Shown piece after piece: positions 46,078 through 55,855 of a stretch of 64,000 nt of DNA; position 1 is the first letter of the stretch, and each line of letters opens with the position of its first letter. This DNA is from Bacillus sp. 103mf (GTDB lineage Bacteria; Bacillota; Bacilli; Bacillales; Bacillaceae_G), in the NCBI RefSeq assembly GCF_900116295.1, contig NZ_FPAF01000001.1:929279-993278 (forward strand), in the 5' to 3' direction. The position numbers and the translations under genes were made by a program. The notes below the pieces were generated by a model. The model did no database searches and was not told the DNA's origin. It saw only the letters and a list, made by a program, of their open reading frames with translations.

Positions 46078-48417
46078 TTATCCTAACTGTTCTACTTCTT
46101 TATGATTACGAATCGTTTCAAACCATGCATATAACTGCTGATATGTGCTATAAACTAGTTCCTTTTCTAATTGTAATTGGTTTATTTTCTCACGATACGT
46201 GTTTGATTCCGTTAAATCACGCTTTTTCATTTCTTCCGCCATAAAAATGACACCGTCTTTTATTGTAACAAATTCTAACTCAAAAAACACCTGTGTCATG
46301 AAATTTACTGTATCTTTTGACCACCCTTTATGACGGCAAAGCTGCTCACCATATTGACGAAGCGAAAATGGTGCTTTTTGATGTAGGAATGAATAGTACC
46401 ATTTAAAGTGTTCTCTCGTCGGAACCGTACTAAATAAATGATTGTTTTCTTGATAAAAAACAGTATAGATGCGGGCCGGGAATCCTTTTTCACATATGTG
46501 CTTTAAATCTTCTGTTACATCTGGTAAATCAAGAACAACAACATAACGATCTTCTAATGTTATCACATCTTTAGCGTGTACAACATAATCGTTATATGCT
46601 TCTAAAGAAAATTTTTGCAGTGCTTCTTCCTTAAAATAGACGATTATCAATTTATCTCTCGAAAGATCAGCTAAATTCGTTTCTACATTACGCATACTAC
46701 GCCAATCAAATAATTGCCAAGCTTCTACAGCAATGTCTTGAACCATAATTTGTGGTTTACGGAAATTATTCCATTCATTAATAGAAGCTTCTCCAACAAT
46801 CGATACGTGCGCAACAGGAGAAATTTCTTTTGCCAATGTCCCGAAACCAAAGCCAATGCTATCTAATGTCGCTTGTCCATCACGAAGTGTCATTTTCAAA
46901 TGTGAACCATCGGAACCAATAGCACGAATACTTTCCAGACTTGCATCTTTCACAGCAACGCGCGGCTTTGGGTTCCCAACACCGAACGGAGCAAGCTTTT
47001 GCATTTCTTCTATTGCAGCAAGTGTGACATCTTCAACTTTACACACTACATCTACCGTAGTGACCGGGATAAAATCCTCATCTGATAGCAATGCAGTAGC
47101 TTGCTCGTTTAAGCGTCGGCGCAATTCATCGACATCATCCATACTAAGGGTCATACCAGCAGCCATTGGATGCCCGCCAAAATGCGGTAAAATATCCCGG
47201 CAATCTGATAAATTCGCGTACAAATCAAACCCTTCAATACTACGAGCTGATCCTTTTGCCGTACCTTTTTCAGGATCAATACTTAGCACAATTGTCGGAC
47301 GGTAAAAGCGATCTACGAGCTTTGAAGCAACAATCCCAATTACGCCGGGATTCCACCCTTCTTTTGCCAAAACTAATACTGCATTCTCTTCTGGTGGATA
47401 ATGTGTTTCTACTTCTGCAATCGCTTCTTCTGTAATTTGCTTTACAATATCTTTTCGTAATTTGTTCAATTCATCAATTTCTTGTGCGAGTTCTTTTGCT
47501 TCTTCTACGTCTTCTGATAATAATAAATGAACAGCTGGCGCTGCATCTTCTAATCGTCCAACCGCATTAATGCGTGGTCCAATTGCAAACCCTACACTTT
47601 CTTCTGTAATTTCACCTTGCGAAATATTAGCAACTTTAAACAGCGCCTGTAGTCCCACTCGCTGCGTTGTTCGCAATTTTTTCAATCCGCGCTGCACAAG
47701 CAGACGGTTTTCACCATAAAGAGGCACTAAATCGGCTACTGTACCAATAACAGCAATTTCTAATAAATGTTCTGGTACACTCCCAAGCAATGCATGAGCA
47801 ACTTTAAACGCAACACCAACACCTGCTAAATAGTGAAATGGATATACGCCACCCTCTAACTTCGGATGAATGATAGCCAAAGCTTCCGGTAATTCTGGCG
47901 GCGGCTCATGATGGTCAGTAATAATTAAATCAATGCCGAGCTCCTTCGCAACCTGCGCCTCATGAACGGCTGCAATGCCTGTATCAACCGTAATGATAAG
48001 CGAGAAACCAGCACGGTGCGCCCAGCGAAACGCTTCTTCATTCGGTCCATACCCTTCTGTAAACCGGTTCGGAATATAAAACTCTACATCCGCTCCGAGT
48101 TCTTGCAATGCTAGAAATAAAACGGTTGTACTACTAACACCGTCCGCATCATAGTCACCGAAAATTAAAATTTGTTCACCGTTTTGAATCGCTTGGCGAA
48201 CGCGCTCTACAGTACGATCCATACCTTTAAGTAAAAAAGGATCGTGAAATTCTTGCTGCTCTGTATTTAAAAAATCCACAATCTTTTCTTCTGTATCTAA
48301 ACCTCTATTTAATAATAACGAAGTAACAAGAGATGACAATTGAAGTTTATTTGCCAATTGTCCTACAAGCTCCTCATTATTATCCTTTTCTTTCCAACGC
48401 GTCTTCGGTTGTAACAC
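46078..48417 (-). CDS. recJ: single-stranded-DNA exonuclease RecJ
   Basis: A 779-residue DHH-family 5'-3' exonuclease. Motif I is ILIFGDYDADGVSSTTVL; motif III DLIITDHHEPPPELP; the GGHPMAAGMTL motif of the DHHA1 domain follows, and a Bacillus-type C-terminal extension beyond residue 560. It works in RecF-type repair and mismatch repair. The start is GTG 48417, preceded by AAGGGGTGATGTC, giving VLQPKTRW, the usual N-terminus; the open frame upstream to 48486 has no site. Confidence 0.95.
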   Translation of the reverse strand: MLQPKTRWKEKDNNEELVGQLANKLQLSSLVTSLLLNRGLDTEEKIVDFLNTEQQEFHDPFLLKGMDRTVERVRQAIQNGEQILIFGDYDADGVSSTTVLFLALQELGADVEFYIPNRFTEGYGPNEEAFRWAHRAGFSLIITVDTGIAAVHEAQVAKELGIDLIITDHHEPPPELPEALAIIHPKLEGGVYPFHYLAGVGVAFKVAHALLGSVPEHLLEIAVIGTVADLVPLYGENRLLVQRGLKKLRTTQRVGLQALFKVANISQGEITEESVGFAIGPRINAVGRLEDAAPAVHLLLSEDVEEAKELAQEIDELNKLRKDIVKQITEEAIAEVETHYPPEENAVLVLAKEGWNPGVIGIVASKLVDRFYRPTIVLSIDPEKGTAKGSARSIEGFDLYANLSDCRDILPHFGGHPMAAGMTLSMDDVDELRRRLNEQATALLSDEDFIPVTTVDVVCKVEDVTLAAIEEMQKLAPFGVGNPKPRVAVKDASLESIRAIGSDGSHLKMTLRDGQATLDSIGFGFGTLAKEISPVAHVSIVGEASINEWNNFRKPQIMVQDIAVEAWQLFDWRSMRNVETNLADLSRDKLIIVYFKEEALQKFSLEAYNDYVVHAKDVITLEDRYVVVLDLPDVTEDLKHICEKGFPARIYTVFYQENNHLFSTVPTREHFKWYYSFLHQKAPFSLRQYGEQLCRHKGWSKDTVNFMTQVFFELEFVTIKDGVIFMAEEMKKRDLTESNTYREKINQLQLEKELVYSTYQQLYAWFETIRNHKEVEQLG

Positions 48418-48517
48418 GACATCACCCCTTAACCTGTCTATTATACTAGACAGACTAAGGGGTGACAATGAGGTTTGACTAACCAATTAGGCTCTTACAG
48501 GTAGCCCTTCTCCTACA

Positions 48518-49411
48518 TTAATCAGGAGAATATGGATTAATGTGAACGAAAACATTTTGCACATGATCTTGCTGCATGAGCATCTCTTTCACACGTTTAC
48601 CAATGCGATGCCCTTCTTCTACCGTAATGTATGGATCAACAGACACTTTAATATCAACAATGACATAGTGTCCATGCTCTCTTGCATATAGCGAGCCTAT
48701 TTTCTTAATTCCTTCTACTTGCATAACCGCTTCTCTCATCGGAATGATATCTTCTTCGTGAAGCACATGATCCAACGTTGTATGAATCGCTTCTTTTCCA
48801 ATATCCCAAGCCATTTTTATAACGAGTAAAGATACAAATAAACCAGCAACTGGATCAGCATATACAAGCCACTCCATTCCCAGTTTATCGCCTATAATCG
48901 CCGCTCCAATACCAATTAAAGCTGCAATTGATGAAAACACATCTGAACGATGCTCATACGCGTTTGCAATAATAGCATCACTATTTATTCTTTTGCCTAA
49001 CTGATATTTGTATCGAAACATCCCTTCTTTCACAACAATAGAAAGAAGTACAGCAATCACAGTAATCCAGCGCGGAGGCTCAAGCACTTGTGTAAGAGCT
49101 TTAACAGAAGAAATAACAATTTCAATTCCGACAATAAATAAAAGAACAGCTACAATAATTGCAGAAATAGATTCCGCTTTTCCGTGCCCATATGGATGAT
49201 CCTCATCAGGCGGTTGCTTTGCTGCACGCAGTCCAAAAAAGACTGCTAATGAGCCAATCACATCCGAACCAGAATGAACCGCATCCGCCATAAGCGCCTT
49301 ACTATTTCCAATATATCCAATGACTGCTTTGACAATCGCAAGCACAATATTGCCGACAATTCCAATAATTGCCCCAAACTCCGCTTGTTTAAAACGTTCA
49401 TCTTTTTCCAT
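48518..49411 (-). CDS. cation diffusion facilitator family transporter
   Basis: A 297-residue CDF transporter with six membrane helices and a C-terminal cytoplasmic domain. The metal-site motifs are ALMADAVHSGSDVIGSL in helix 2 and AYEHRSDVFSSIAAL in helix 5, with HPYGHGKAES between helices 2 and 3; it probably exports Zn2+, Mn2+ or Fe2+. ATG 49411 has AAAGGG 8 bases upstream. Extending to 49477 would translate bcr1 sequence and is rejected. The stop lies next to bcr1-like decayed sequence. Confidence 0.92.
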   Translation of the reverse strand: MEKDERFKQAEFGAIIGIVGNIVLAIVKAVIGYIGNSKALMADAVHSGSDVIGSLAVFFGLRAAKQPPDEDHPYGHGKAESISAIIVAVLLFIVGIEIVISSVKALTQVLEPPRWITVIAVLLSIVVKEGMFRYKYQLGKRINSDAIIANAYEHRSDVFSSIAALIGIGAAIIGDKLGMEWLVYADPVAGLFVSLLVIKMAWDIGKEAIHTTLDHVLHEEDIIPMREAVMQVEGIKKIGSLYAREHGHYVIVDIKVSVDPYITVEEGHRIGKRVKEMLMQQDHVQNVFVHINPYSPD

Positions 49412-49442
49412 AATCGAAACCCTTTCTTTCATCAACGTACAC

Positions 49443-49676
49443 GTTATCCCGCTACTCGCGGACAGTAAGACCCCCACCTCAAGATTCCGCGAAAAACGTT
49501 GTCCAGCTCTAGCGGCTAGAATCTCCGGTCGTTTCGCCCCCTCGGACGAGGCAAAAAACGCCTCTCCGTCAGGGGCGCGGGCGTCCTACGATTCTGAGCG
49601 AGCCGCTTCCGCTTTTCTAAAGAAGATAGGTGGAGGATAACTGTCCGTAAAAGCCCGCACTAACCTTTACTTTATT
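49443..49676 (+). mobile_element. bcr1 element, long form, truncated, upstream of CDF gene
   Basis: Starts GTTAT-CCCGC (49443-49452) and ends TTTAT (49672-49676). It has the central hairpin and the internal ~135-bp module, but lacks the terminal hairpin present in full copies. It lies 32 bases upstream of the CDF start codon, antisense to it, so it replaces or forms most of that gene's leader. Confidence 0.8.
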
Positions 49677-49690
49677 CTATCCCAGAACAA

Positions 49691-49723
49691 AAAAAGAAAT
49701 GCCTGCAAAGAGGCATCTCTTTT
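49691..49723 (-). terminator. secDF terminator
   Basis: AAAGAAATGCCT, GCAAAG loop, AGGCATCTCTTT: one mismatch in a 12-bp stem, T run on the minus strand, 24 bases after secDF. Confidence 0.85.
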
Positions 49724-49746
49724 CGTTCAAATTCAAGTGATTTTTC

Positions 49747-52008
49747 TTATACTTGCGGTTCAGATGTCTTTACTTCCACTTTCTTCTGACCTTTTCCTTT
49801 TTTCAAGCGGCGGTTTTCAAGCATCAGCCAAATTTGGGATGCAACGAAAACAGAAGAGTAAGTACCAACAATTAAACCGACAAATAATGCAATTGAGAAG
49901 TTACGCAATGACTCACTACCGAAAATTAATAATGTAATAACAGGTAGTAACACTGTCATAACTGTATTGATAGAACGACCGATTGTTTGACGAATACTCG
50001 CATTCACAATCTCTTCTAAATCGCTTAATGTGCGAATTTTTTGTTTCTGTTTGTACAACTCACGATTTCGGTCAAACGTAACAATCGAATCGTTAATAGA
50101 ATAACCGATAATTGTTAGCACCGCTGCGATAAACGTTAGATCGACTTCTAAGTGAAGTAAACTGAACACAACGATAATGAAGAATGCATCGTGCAGAAGT
50201 GCTAATACTGCTGATAATGCATATGTAAAGCGGAAACGGATGCTCACATATAAAATGATAACAACTGATGCAATCAGTACAGCAATAAACGCATTTCGTG
50301 CAATTTCTTTCCCAATTGTTGGAGAAACTGTACTTACGTTTGGCTCTGTACCATATTTATCGTGGAAGACTGTTTTTACTTTCGTAATATCATCTTTTGA
50401 TAGTACACCAATTGTACGAACAGCAAATCCTTTATTATCGTTACCTGTTGGCACGATATCTTCTGGCTTCACATCTATTTTCAAATCATGCAATTCTTTT
50501 TGTACTTGTGATACTGTTATCGCTTGATTTGTTTTAATATCCATGCGCGTACCACTTGCAAAATCAATACCAAGGTTTAATTTAAAAATTGGTAAAATAA
50601 TTGAACCTGCAATCATGACAACAACAGAGAACCAGAAAAATTTATGTCCGATACTAACAAAGTTAATACGGTCAAATTTCGTCGGTGCATGTTCTACACC
50701 TTTTGATAACGGAATAACTTCCTTCGGTTTTACACCAAAGTAAGAATATTTTTTATCAAAGTAACGGCTCTTAACAAGTAAACTCAGTAAGAAACGTGTA
50801 CCATATACATTGGTAATGAAGCCGACTAAAATACTTACAATTAAACTTGTCGCAAACCCTTTAACAGAGCTATTACCATATGCAAATAAGACAGCCGCTG
50901 CTGCAAGTGTTGTAACATTCGCATCTAAAATCGTTGATAACGAACGCTGATTACCTGCACGATATGCTGATAACATCGATTTTCCGATGCGCAATTCTTC
51001 TTTCAGCCTTTCATACGTAATAACGTTGGCATCAACCGCAATTCCGACCCCGAGTACGAGTGCTGCTATACCCGGCAATGTGAGAACCGCGTGCATCCAA
51101 TTGAATACGAGTAACGTTATGTAAATATATAAACCAAGCATAATTATCGCTACAAGACCAGGTAGACGATAGAACACAATCATAAACAAGAAAATAAGAG
51201 CTATACCGATTGCACTCGCAAAAATTGTTTTTTGTAGTGCTTGCTCACCAAATTTTGCTCCAACAGAAGTAGAGTAAATTTCTTTTAAATCAACAGGAAG
51301 CGCTCCGGCATTTAACAACTCTGAAAGTTGTTTCGCGCTCTCTACTGTAAAGTTCCCACCAACAATAGATACTTCCGCTTGATTAAACACTTGATTCACA
51401 GTAGCTGCTGATAAATATTTCGGTTTTGGTTTTGCTGCTTCTGCCTTATAAGAATCTTTTCCTTCTTCAAAGTCAAGCCAAATTACCATTAAATTGTTCG
51501 GCTTCATGCTTAATATTTTCTCAGTCACTTGACGGAATTTATCAGCACTCTTTAATTTTAAGCTAACACTTGGTCGTCCTTGCTCATCAAATGTTTGCTT
51601 TGCACCATCCGTTGCTAAATCCGCACCGTCCATTAGAATGTTATCATTCACATCACGGAACGTTAATTTCGCTTGAGTTGATAATACATCTCGTGCTTGC
51701 TGTTGATCTTTGATGCCAGCAAGCTGCACACGAATGCGATCATTCCCTTCAATTTGGATATTCGGTTCGCTTACACCAAGAACGTTTACACGTTTTTCGA
51801 GTGCACCAACCGTACTCACAAGAGTATCCCTGGTAACTTTATCCCCTTTTTTCGCTGGCTTTACTTCATATAAAATTTCAAAGCCGCCTCGAAGATCAAG
51901 TCCGAGGTTAATTCCTTTTGTAATGTTTTTTGTCGTTGCTCCAATGATTCCTCCAATTAATAACACAACGAGGAAAAAGGCAACGATTCTGCTGCTTCGC
52001 TTTGCCAT
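49747..52008 (-). CDS. secDF: protein translocase subunit SecDF (fused)
   Basis: A 753-residue natural fusion of SecD and SecF with 12 membrane helices, as in B. subtilis. SecD signature: ITKGINLGLDLRGGFEILYE and a periplasmic domain, then GVGIAVDANVITYERLKEEL. SecF half: FKLNLGIDFASGTRMDIKTN and IGYSINDSIVTFDRNRE. It uses proton motive force to help Sec export. GGAGGAACAAGAAACAT precedes the ATG. comN lies upstream. Confidence 0.97.
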   Translation of the reverse strand: MAKRSSRIVAFFLVVLLIGGIIGATTKNITKGINLGLDLRGGFEILYEVKPAKKGDKVTRDTLVSTVGALEKRVNVLGVSEPNIQIEGNDRIRVQLAGIKDQQQARDVLSTQAKLTFRDVNDNILMDGADLATDGAKQTFDEQGRPSVSLKLKSADKFRQVTEKILSMKPNNLMVIWLDFEEGKDSYKAEAAKPKPKYLSAATVNQVFNQAEVSIVGGNFTVESAKQLSELLNAGALPVDLKEIYSTSVGAKFGEQALQKTIFASAIGIALIFLFMIVFYRLPGLVAIIMLGLYIYITLLVFNWMHAVLTLPGIAALVLGVGIAVDANVITYERLKEELRIGKSMLSAYRAGNQRSLSTILDANVTTLAAAAVLFAYGNSSVKGFATSLIVSILVGFITNVYGTRFLLSLLVKSRYFDKKYSYFGVKPKEVIPLSKGVEHAPTKFDRINFVSIGHKFFWFSVVVMIAGSIILPIFKLNLGIDFASGTRMDIKTNQAITVSQVQKELHDLKIDVKPEDIVPTGNDNKGFAVRTIGVLSKDDITKVKTVFHDKYGTEPNVSTVSPTIGKEIARNAFIAVLIASVVIILYVSIRFRFTYALSAVLALLHDAFFIIVVFSLLHLEVDLTFIAAVLTIIGYSINDSIVTFDRNRELYKQKQKIRTLSDLEEIVNASIRQTIGRSINTVMTVLLPVITLLIFGSESLRNFSIALFVGLIVGTYSSVFVASQIWLMLENRRLKKGKGQKKVEVKTSEPQV

Positions 52009-52114
52009 ATGTTTCTTGTTCCTCCTTTGAACAAAAGCGCTTGTTCCAAAATTACCTCTTTATCAATACTCATTATTATACTGCAAGAGGAAGAACAAAC
52101 CAATTACAACCTTA

Positions 52115-52399
52115 TTATTTATTTTCATATTCATCAAACGACCAAAGCGGTGCTTGATACGCCTTCAGCGTTAAATATGTCATATAATCGCTAGCTGTTA
52201 ACGTTAACACATCATTTACAAGCTCATACAATCTGACATCGGGCCCTACTTTTTTCCACTTTTTGTCCTTTAAACATTTCCATACGTCTTCTAGTGTAAC
52301 ACGATCATAGCCGAGCATGTGAAACTCTTCCACTTTACTGTCTAAAACAATTTGTAATTGTTCACGGTACACTTCTATTAATTCCTCTTTCTCAGCCAC
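52115..52399 (-). CDS. comN: post-transcriptional regulator ComN (YrzD)
   Basis: A 94-residue protein starting at GTG 52399 (AEKEELIEVYREQLQIVLDS), with TLEDVWKCLKDKKWKKVGPD and a C-terminal DYMTYLTLKAYQAP. It matches ComN, which controls comE mRNA and helps competence in B. subtilis, where it also lies between secDF and spoVB. GAGGGAGATGAG precedes the GTG. B. cereus competence is poorly known, so the role here may differ. Confidence 0.88.
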   Translation of the reverse strand: MAEKEELIEVYREQLQIVLDSKVEEFHMLGYDRVTLEDVWKCLKDKKWKKVGPDVRLYELVNDVLTLTASDYMTYLTLKAYQAPLWSFDEYENK

Positions 52400-52520
52400 T
52401 TCTATCTCATCTCCCTCTGGTCACAGATTCCTCATTTCAAAAGCTTGTCATGCTTATCTTATTCATGCATATAAATTATTGTAAATCATTCCACTGATTT
52501 TGAGAAGGTAGGAGAAAACG

Positions 52521-54080
52521 ATGACGAAACAAACCTTTTTACGAGGTGCTTTTATTTTAATGTTCGCCGGCTTTATTACAAAAATATTAGGCTTTATTAA
52601 TCGCATTGTGATGGCGCGTATTTTAGGCGAAGAAGGTGTTGGGTTATATATGATGGCTGTGCCAACATTTATATTAGCTATTACTATTACACAAATCGGT
52701 CTTCCAGTTGCCATTGCAAAACTGATCGCTGAAGCAGAGGCGACACATGATAAACAACAAGTTAAAAAAATATTAACTGTTTCATTGGCCATTACCTCGG
52801 TCATTAGTATTCTATTAACAATCGGAATTATGCTTCTTGCTCCTTTATTAGCAGAAACATTACTAACTGATAAACGAACCTACTATCCATTAATCGCTAT
52901 TTTACCGGTTGTGCCTGTTATTGCTGTTTCCTCTGTGCTGCGCGGTTATTTCCAAGGGAGACAAAACATGAAGCCAAGTGCCTATGCACAAGTGCTAGAA
53001 CAAGTCGTTCGCATTACTATTATTGCTGTATGCATTCGCTTTTTCTTACCATATGGAGTGGAATACGCAGCAGCAGGTGCCATGCTCTCAGCTGTACTTG
53101 GAGAAATTGCTTCTCTGTTATTTCTATTAACATTATTTCAAAGAGAAAAACATCTTTCCATACGTTCTCATTTTATAAGTACTGTAAAAGAAAGTAAAAG
53201 TACCTTTTATTCTTTAATGGATATTGCGCTTCCTACAACAGGAAGCCGCTTAATTGGATCTATTTCTTACTTTTTCGAACCAATTGTTGTTATGCAAAGT
53301 TTAGCAATTGCCGGAGTTGCAGCTTCTATCGCAACGCAGCAATACGGCATCTTAAATGGATATGCCTTTCCACTTTTGTCTCTGCCAGCCTTTATTACAT
53401 ATGCTCTTTCTACGGCACTTGTTCCTTCTATTAGCGAAGCAAACGCAAAAAAACAACGTCGGTTAGTAGAGCATAGACTACAGCAAGCGCTGCGCATCTC
53501 TCTTATCACAGGCGGCTGGTCTGTCGTTATTTTATATGTATTCACTTCGCCTATTTTAACACTTATGTACGGTTCCGATAGCGCTACTCTTTTCATTCAA
53601 GTGCTCGCACCTTGCTTTTTATTTCACTATTTTCAAGGACCACTCACGTCTGTATTACAAGCTCTAAATTTAGCACGAGCGGCCATGATGAATACATTTA
53701 TCGGAGCAATTGTAAAATTACTTGTTATTTTCGTCCTGGCCTCACAACCACAGTTTCAAATGATGGGCGTCGCTCTTGCAATTGCAGCCAATATCGTTAC
53801 AGTTACTTTACTTCACTATGCAACTGTCTTAAAAAAAATTACGTTTACTATTTATATAAAAGATTATGTATACGGTTTACTTGCTATTATCATCTCCGGG
53901 GGAGTAGGTTACTACATACATAAGCATCTTACCTTTTCTCCTTCACTTGGCAAGCAAACATTATGGGAGGTACTATCTACTACGATACTATATGTATTCC
54001 TGTTAATCCTTTTTCGAATTATTCGAAAAGAAGAATTACTAAGGCTCCCTATTCTTCGCAAATTTTCTTTTTTAAAATAA
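52521..54080 (+). CDS. spoVB: stage V sporulation protein B (lipid II flippase-like, MOP family)
   Basis: A 519-residue protein with about 14 membrane helices of the MurJ/Wzx type: MTKQTFLRGAFILMFAGFIT, KILGFINRIVMARILGEEGV, and GYFQGRQNMKPSAYAQVLEQ. SpoVB is needed for spore cortex formation, probably by moving lipid-linked precursor across the forespore membrane. AGAAGGTAGGAGAAAACG precedes the ATG. It is divergent from comN, as in B. subtilis. Confidence 0.94.
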   Translation: MTKQTFLRGAFILMFAGFITKILGFINRIVMARILGEEGVGLYMMAVPTFILAITITQIGLPVAIAKLIAEAEATHDKQQVKKILTVSLAITSVISILLTIGIMLLAPLLAETLLTDKRTYYPLIAILPVVPVIAVSSVLRGYFQGRQNMKPSAYAQVLEQVVRITIIAVCIRFFLPYGVEYAAAGAMLSAVLGEIASLLFLLTLFQREKHLSIRSHFISTVKESKSTFYSLMDIALPTTGSRLIGSISYFFEPIVVMQSLAIAGVAASIATQQYGILNGYAFPLLSLPAFITYALSTALVPSISEANAKKQRRLVEHRLQQALRISLITGGWSVVILYVFTSPILTLMYGSDSATLFIQVLAPCFLFHYFQGPLTSVLQALNLARAAMMNTFIGAIVKLLVIFVLASQPQFQMMGVALAIAANIVTVTLLHYATVLKKITFTIYIKDYVYGLLAIIISGGVGYYIHKHLTFSPSLGKQTLWEVLSTTILYVFLLILFRIIRKEELLRLPILRKFSFLK

Positions 54081-54115
54081 AAATAGCTATCGAATTTATT
54101 TCGATGGCTATTTTT
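54078..54115. terminator. bidirectional terminator spoVB / GNAT gene
   Basis: AAAATAGCTATCGA and TCGATGGCTATTTT pair with one wobble, with A/T runs both sides, between converging genes. Confidence 0.88.
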
Positions 54116-54599
54116 ATTTCATAAGCTGCAATGGCTTTTGGTAATAGACAAGCGTTGTACAATCATTCAATCGTTTACTAACACCAGTCTGTACAAAACC
54201 CATTTTTTCATACAGATAACAGTTCCGTTTTTCCTCTAAAATTGTAGCTAATTCCCAACTTGTTGCTTGCGGGAACATCTCTTCTAGTAACAATATTACT
54301 TTTTGAGCAATTCCTTTTCCTTGATACTTCGGAAGAATAAACATAGGACTGATCCAAAACTTGGTTGTCCCTTCTTTCCAAACTACACATACAGCACCAA
54401 CAACGGCCTTATTGTACATGATTTTATAAAATCCACCATACGGATTATGAATTCTTGTAATGACTCTATCAAATTTCTCGTTTGCAGGATTCGTATTATA
54501 ATCTTGGTATGTTTCCAATAACGGCAGAAAAGTCTCTACTTGCATCGCATAAATCAATTCCGCGTCAGAAACCGCAGCTTTTTCTAGTGTGACTCCCAT
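54114..54599 (-). CDS. GNAT family N-acetyltransferase
   Basis: A 161-residue single-domain GNAT: MGVTLEKAAVSDAELIYAMQ, a long loop with DRVITRIHNPYGGFYKIMYN, the acetyl-CoA motif ISPMFILPKYQGKGIAQKVI, and a C-terminal NCYLYEKMGFVQTG. ATG 54599 has GGAG 8 bases upstream; ATG 54608 is too close to it. It converges on spoVB and lies downstream of the DUF421 gene. Substrate unknown. Confidence 0.87.
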   Translation of the reverse strand: MGVTLEKAAVSDAELIYAMQVETFLPLLETYQDYNTNPANEKFDRVITRIHNPYGGFYKIMYNKAVVGAVCVVWKEGTTKFWISPMFILPKYQGKGIAQKVILLLEEMFPQATSWELATILEEKRNCYLYEKMGFVQTGVSKRLNDCTTLVYYQKPLQLMK

Positions 54600-54676
54600 A
54601 TCATTCACTCCAAATTAGACTTCTTTGCACTTTCATATTCGACATAGTTCTATGAAGTCCTGTTTGGAGCATATAT

Positions 54677-55324
54677 TTACTCATCTTTTAAATCAACAAA
54701 AAACTGACCGTTTTGAAAACTACAATATGAAATCTTCTCAATATCTGTATGCCCCAGTTTCTTTAGCTTATTCTCCAGCCATATATCGGTATGTTCCATC
54801 ATGTATAAATGTTTTTTCTGAATCTCTCCATCAATAATAAGTGGAACTGAAAATAATGGTGTGTCATTTTTACTTTTTTGTTTTTCAAATACTGATAATC
54901 TTCCCGATGGCTCTAAAATCGCATACTCTACATCACGTATATCACCGATACTTTGCTCGCGTAATTGCATAAGTAAATCATCCATGTTATAACGCTGTTT
55001 ACGCATTTGCTTCTCATCAATCTTTCCCTCACGTATGATAATAGCCGGCTCCCCTTCTAATATATGACGAATACGCTGACTTTTTAGCGAGACAAGGGAT
55101 AACACAATTTGAATAAGCATAATCAGCACCATCGGAACGAGTTGATGCCAAATTGCTTTATCCATATTTTCAATTGCAATAACCGCCATTTCACCAAGCA
55201 TAATAAATACAACTAAGTCTAAAACACTTAATTCACCAATTTCGCGTTTTCCCATCAGCCGAAAAATAATTAACATCACACTGTATAAAAGAATTGTTCG
55301 AAAGATAATTTGAAGTAGTTCCAT
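54677..55324 (-). CDS. DUF421 domain membrane protein (YrbG/YetF family)
   Basis: A 215-residue protein: three N-terminal helices, with LMGKREIGELSVLDLVVFIM between the first two, then a cytoplasmic mixed domain containing LEGEPAIIIREGKIDEKQMR and LMQLREQSIGDIRDVEYAIL. This is the DUF421/YetF layout. In B. subtilis yrbG lies at this place. The homologous YetF domain occurs with spore germinant receptors, but no function is assigned to the free protein. GAGGAAGGAAATGAAAG precedes the ATG. Confidence 0.9.
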   Translation of the reverse strand: MELLQIIFRTILLYSVMLIIFRLMGKREIGELSVLDLVVFIMLGEMAVIAIENMDKAIWHQLVPMVLIMLIQIVLSLVSLKSQRIRHILEGEPAIIIREGKIDEKQMRKQRYNMDDLLMQLREQSIGDIRDVEYAILEPSGRLSVFEKQKSKNDTPLFSVPLIIDGEIQKKHLYMMEHTDIWLENKLKKLGHTDIEKISYCSFQNGQFFVDLKDE

Positions 55325-55438
55325 CTTTCATTTCCTTCCTCGTCGCAATTTCTATATATTAGTTTCCCCGCACAAAAAGAAACTAGTCTAACTTAGCAGA
55401 AGAAGAAATATGCTTGTATTAGAAAGGAGAGATGCTCT

Positions 55439-55825
55439 ATGGATGGAACTAGAAAATTATCAATTGCAGTTGGATTCGGCATCGTTACCTTGCTTATTTT
55501 TGCTTGCCTAGCAAGTATCATCATTGCTTTATTATTGAAGTTTACAAACATAAATGAAAGAACTTTATCCATCGCACTTCTTGTCCTCGCAATTGTATCG
55601 ACAGTAATCGCTGGATTTGTTGCTGGAGTAAAAGCACAAGGAAAAGGATGGTTTGTCGGTGGATCTACTGGAGTTGTATTTGCTATTCTCGTATTTCTTG
55701 TAAATTATTTAGGCTTTTCATCGGCGTTATCGAACGTACAGCTTCTATATCAACTTGTACTTATTGCGGCAAGTACAATTGGAGGCATACTTGGAGTCAA
55801 TATCGGTAAGCGCACAACATATTAA
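55439..55825 (+). CDS. yrzE: TIGR04086 family membrane protein (YrzE)
   Basis: A 128-residue protein with four transmembrane helices: GFGIVTLLIFACLASIIIAL, ALLVLAIVSTVIAGFVAGVK, GSTGVVFAILVFLVNYLGF, and LVLIAASTIGGILGVNIG. Its size and position, between yrbG and yajC, fit B. subtilis YrzE. AAAGGAGAGATGCTCT precedes the ATG. Function unknown. Confidence 0.87.
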   Translation: MDGTRKLSIAVGFGIVTLLIFACLASIIIALLLKFTNINERTLSIALLVLAIVSTVIAGFVAGVKAQGKGWFVGGSTGVVFAILVFLVNYLGFSSALSNVQLLYQLVLIAASTIGGILGVNIGKRTTY

Positions 55826-55853
55826 AAAAAGCCCTGTATTTTCAGGGCTTTTT
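55825..55853. terminator. bidirectional terminator yrzE / yajC
   Basis: AAAAAAGCCCTG, 6-base loop, CAGGGCTTTTT between the converging genes. Confidence 0.95.
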
Positions 55854-55855
55854 CA

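Noticed and set aside
49320-49640. 106-codon plus-strand frame ending AASAFLKKIGGG
   Set aside because: It runs through the bcr1 long module and antisense to the CDF gene. The same peptide appears in all three long bcr1 copies, so it is a repeat by-product.
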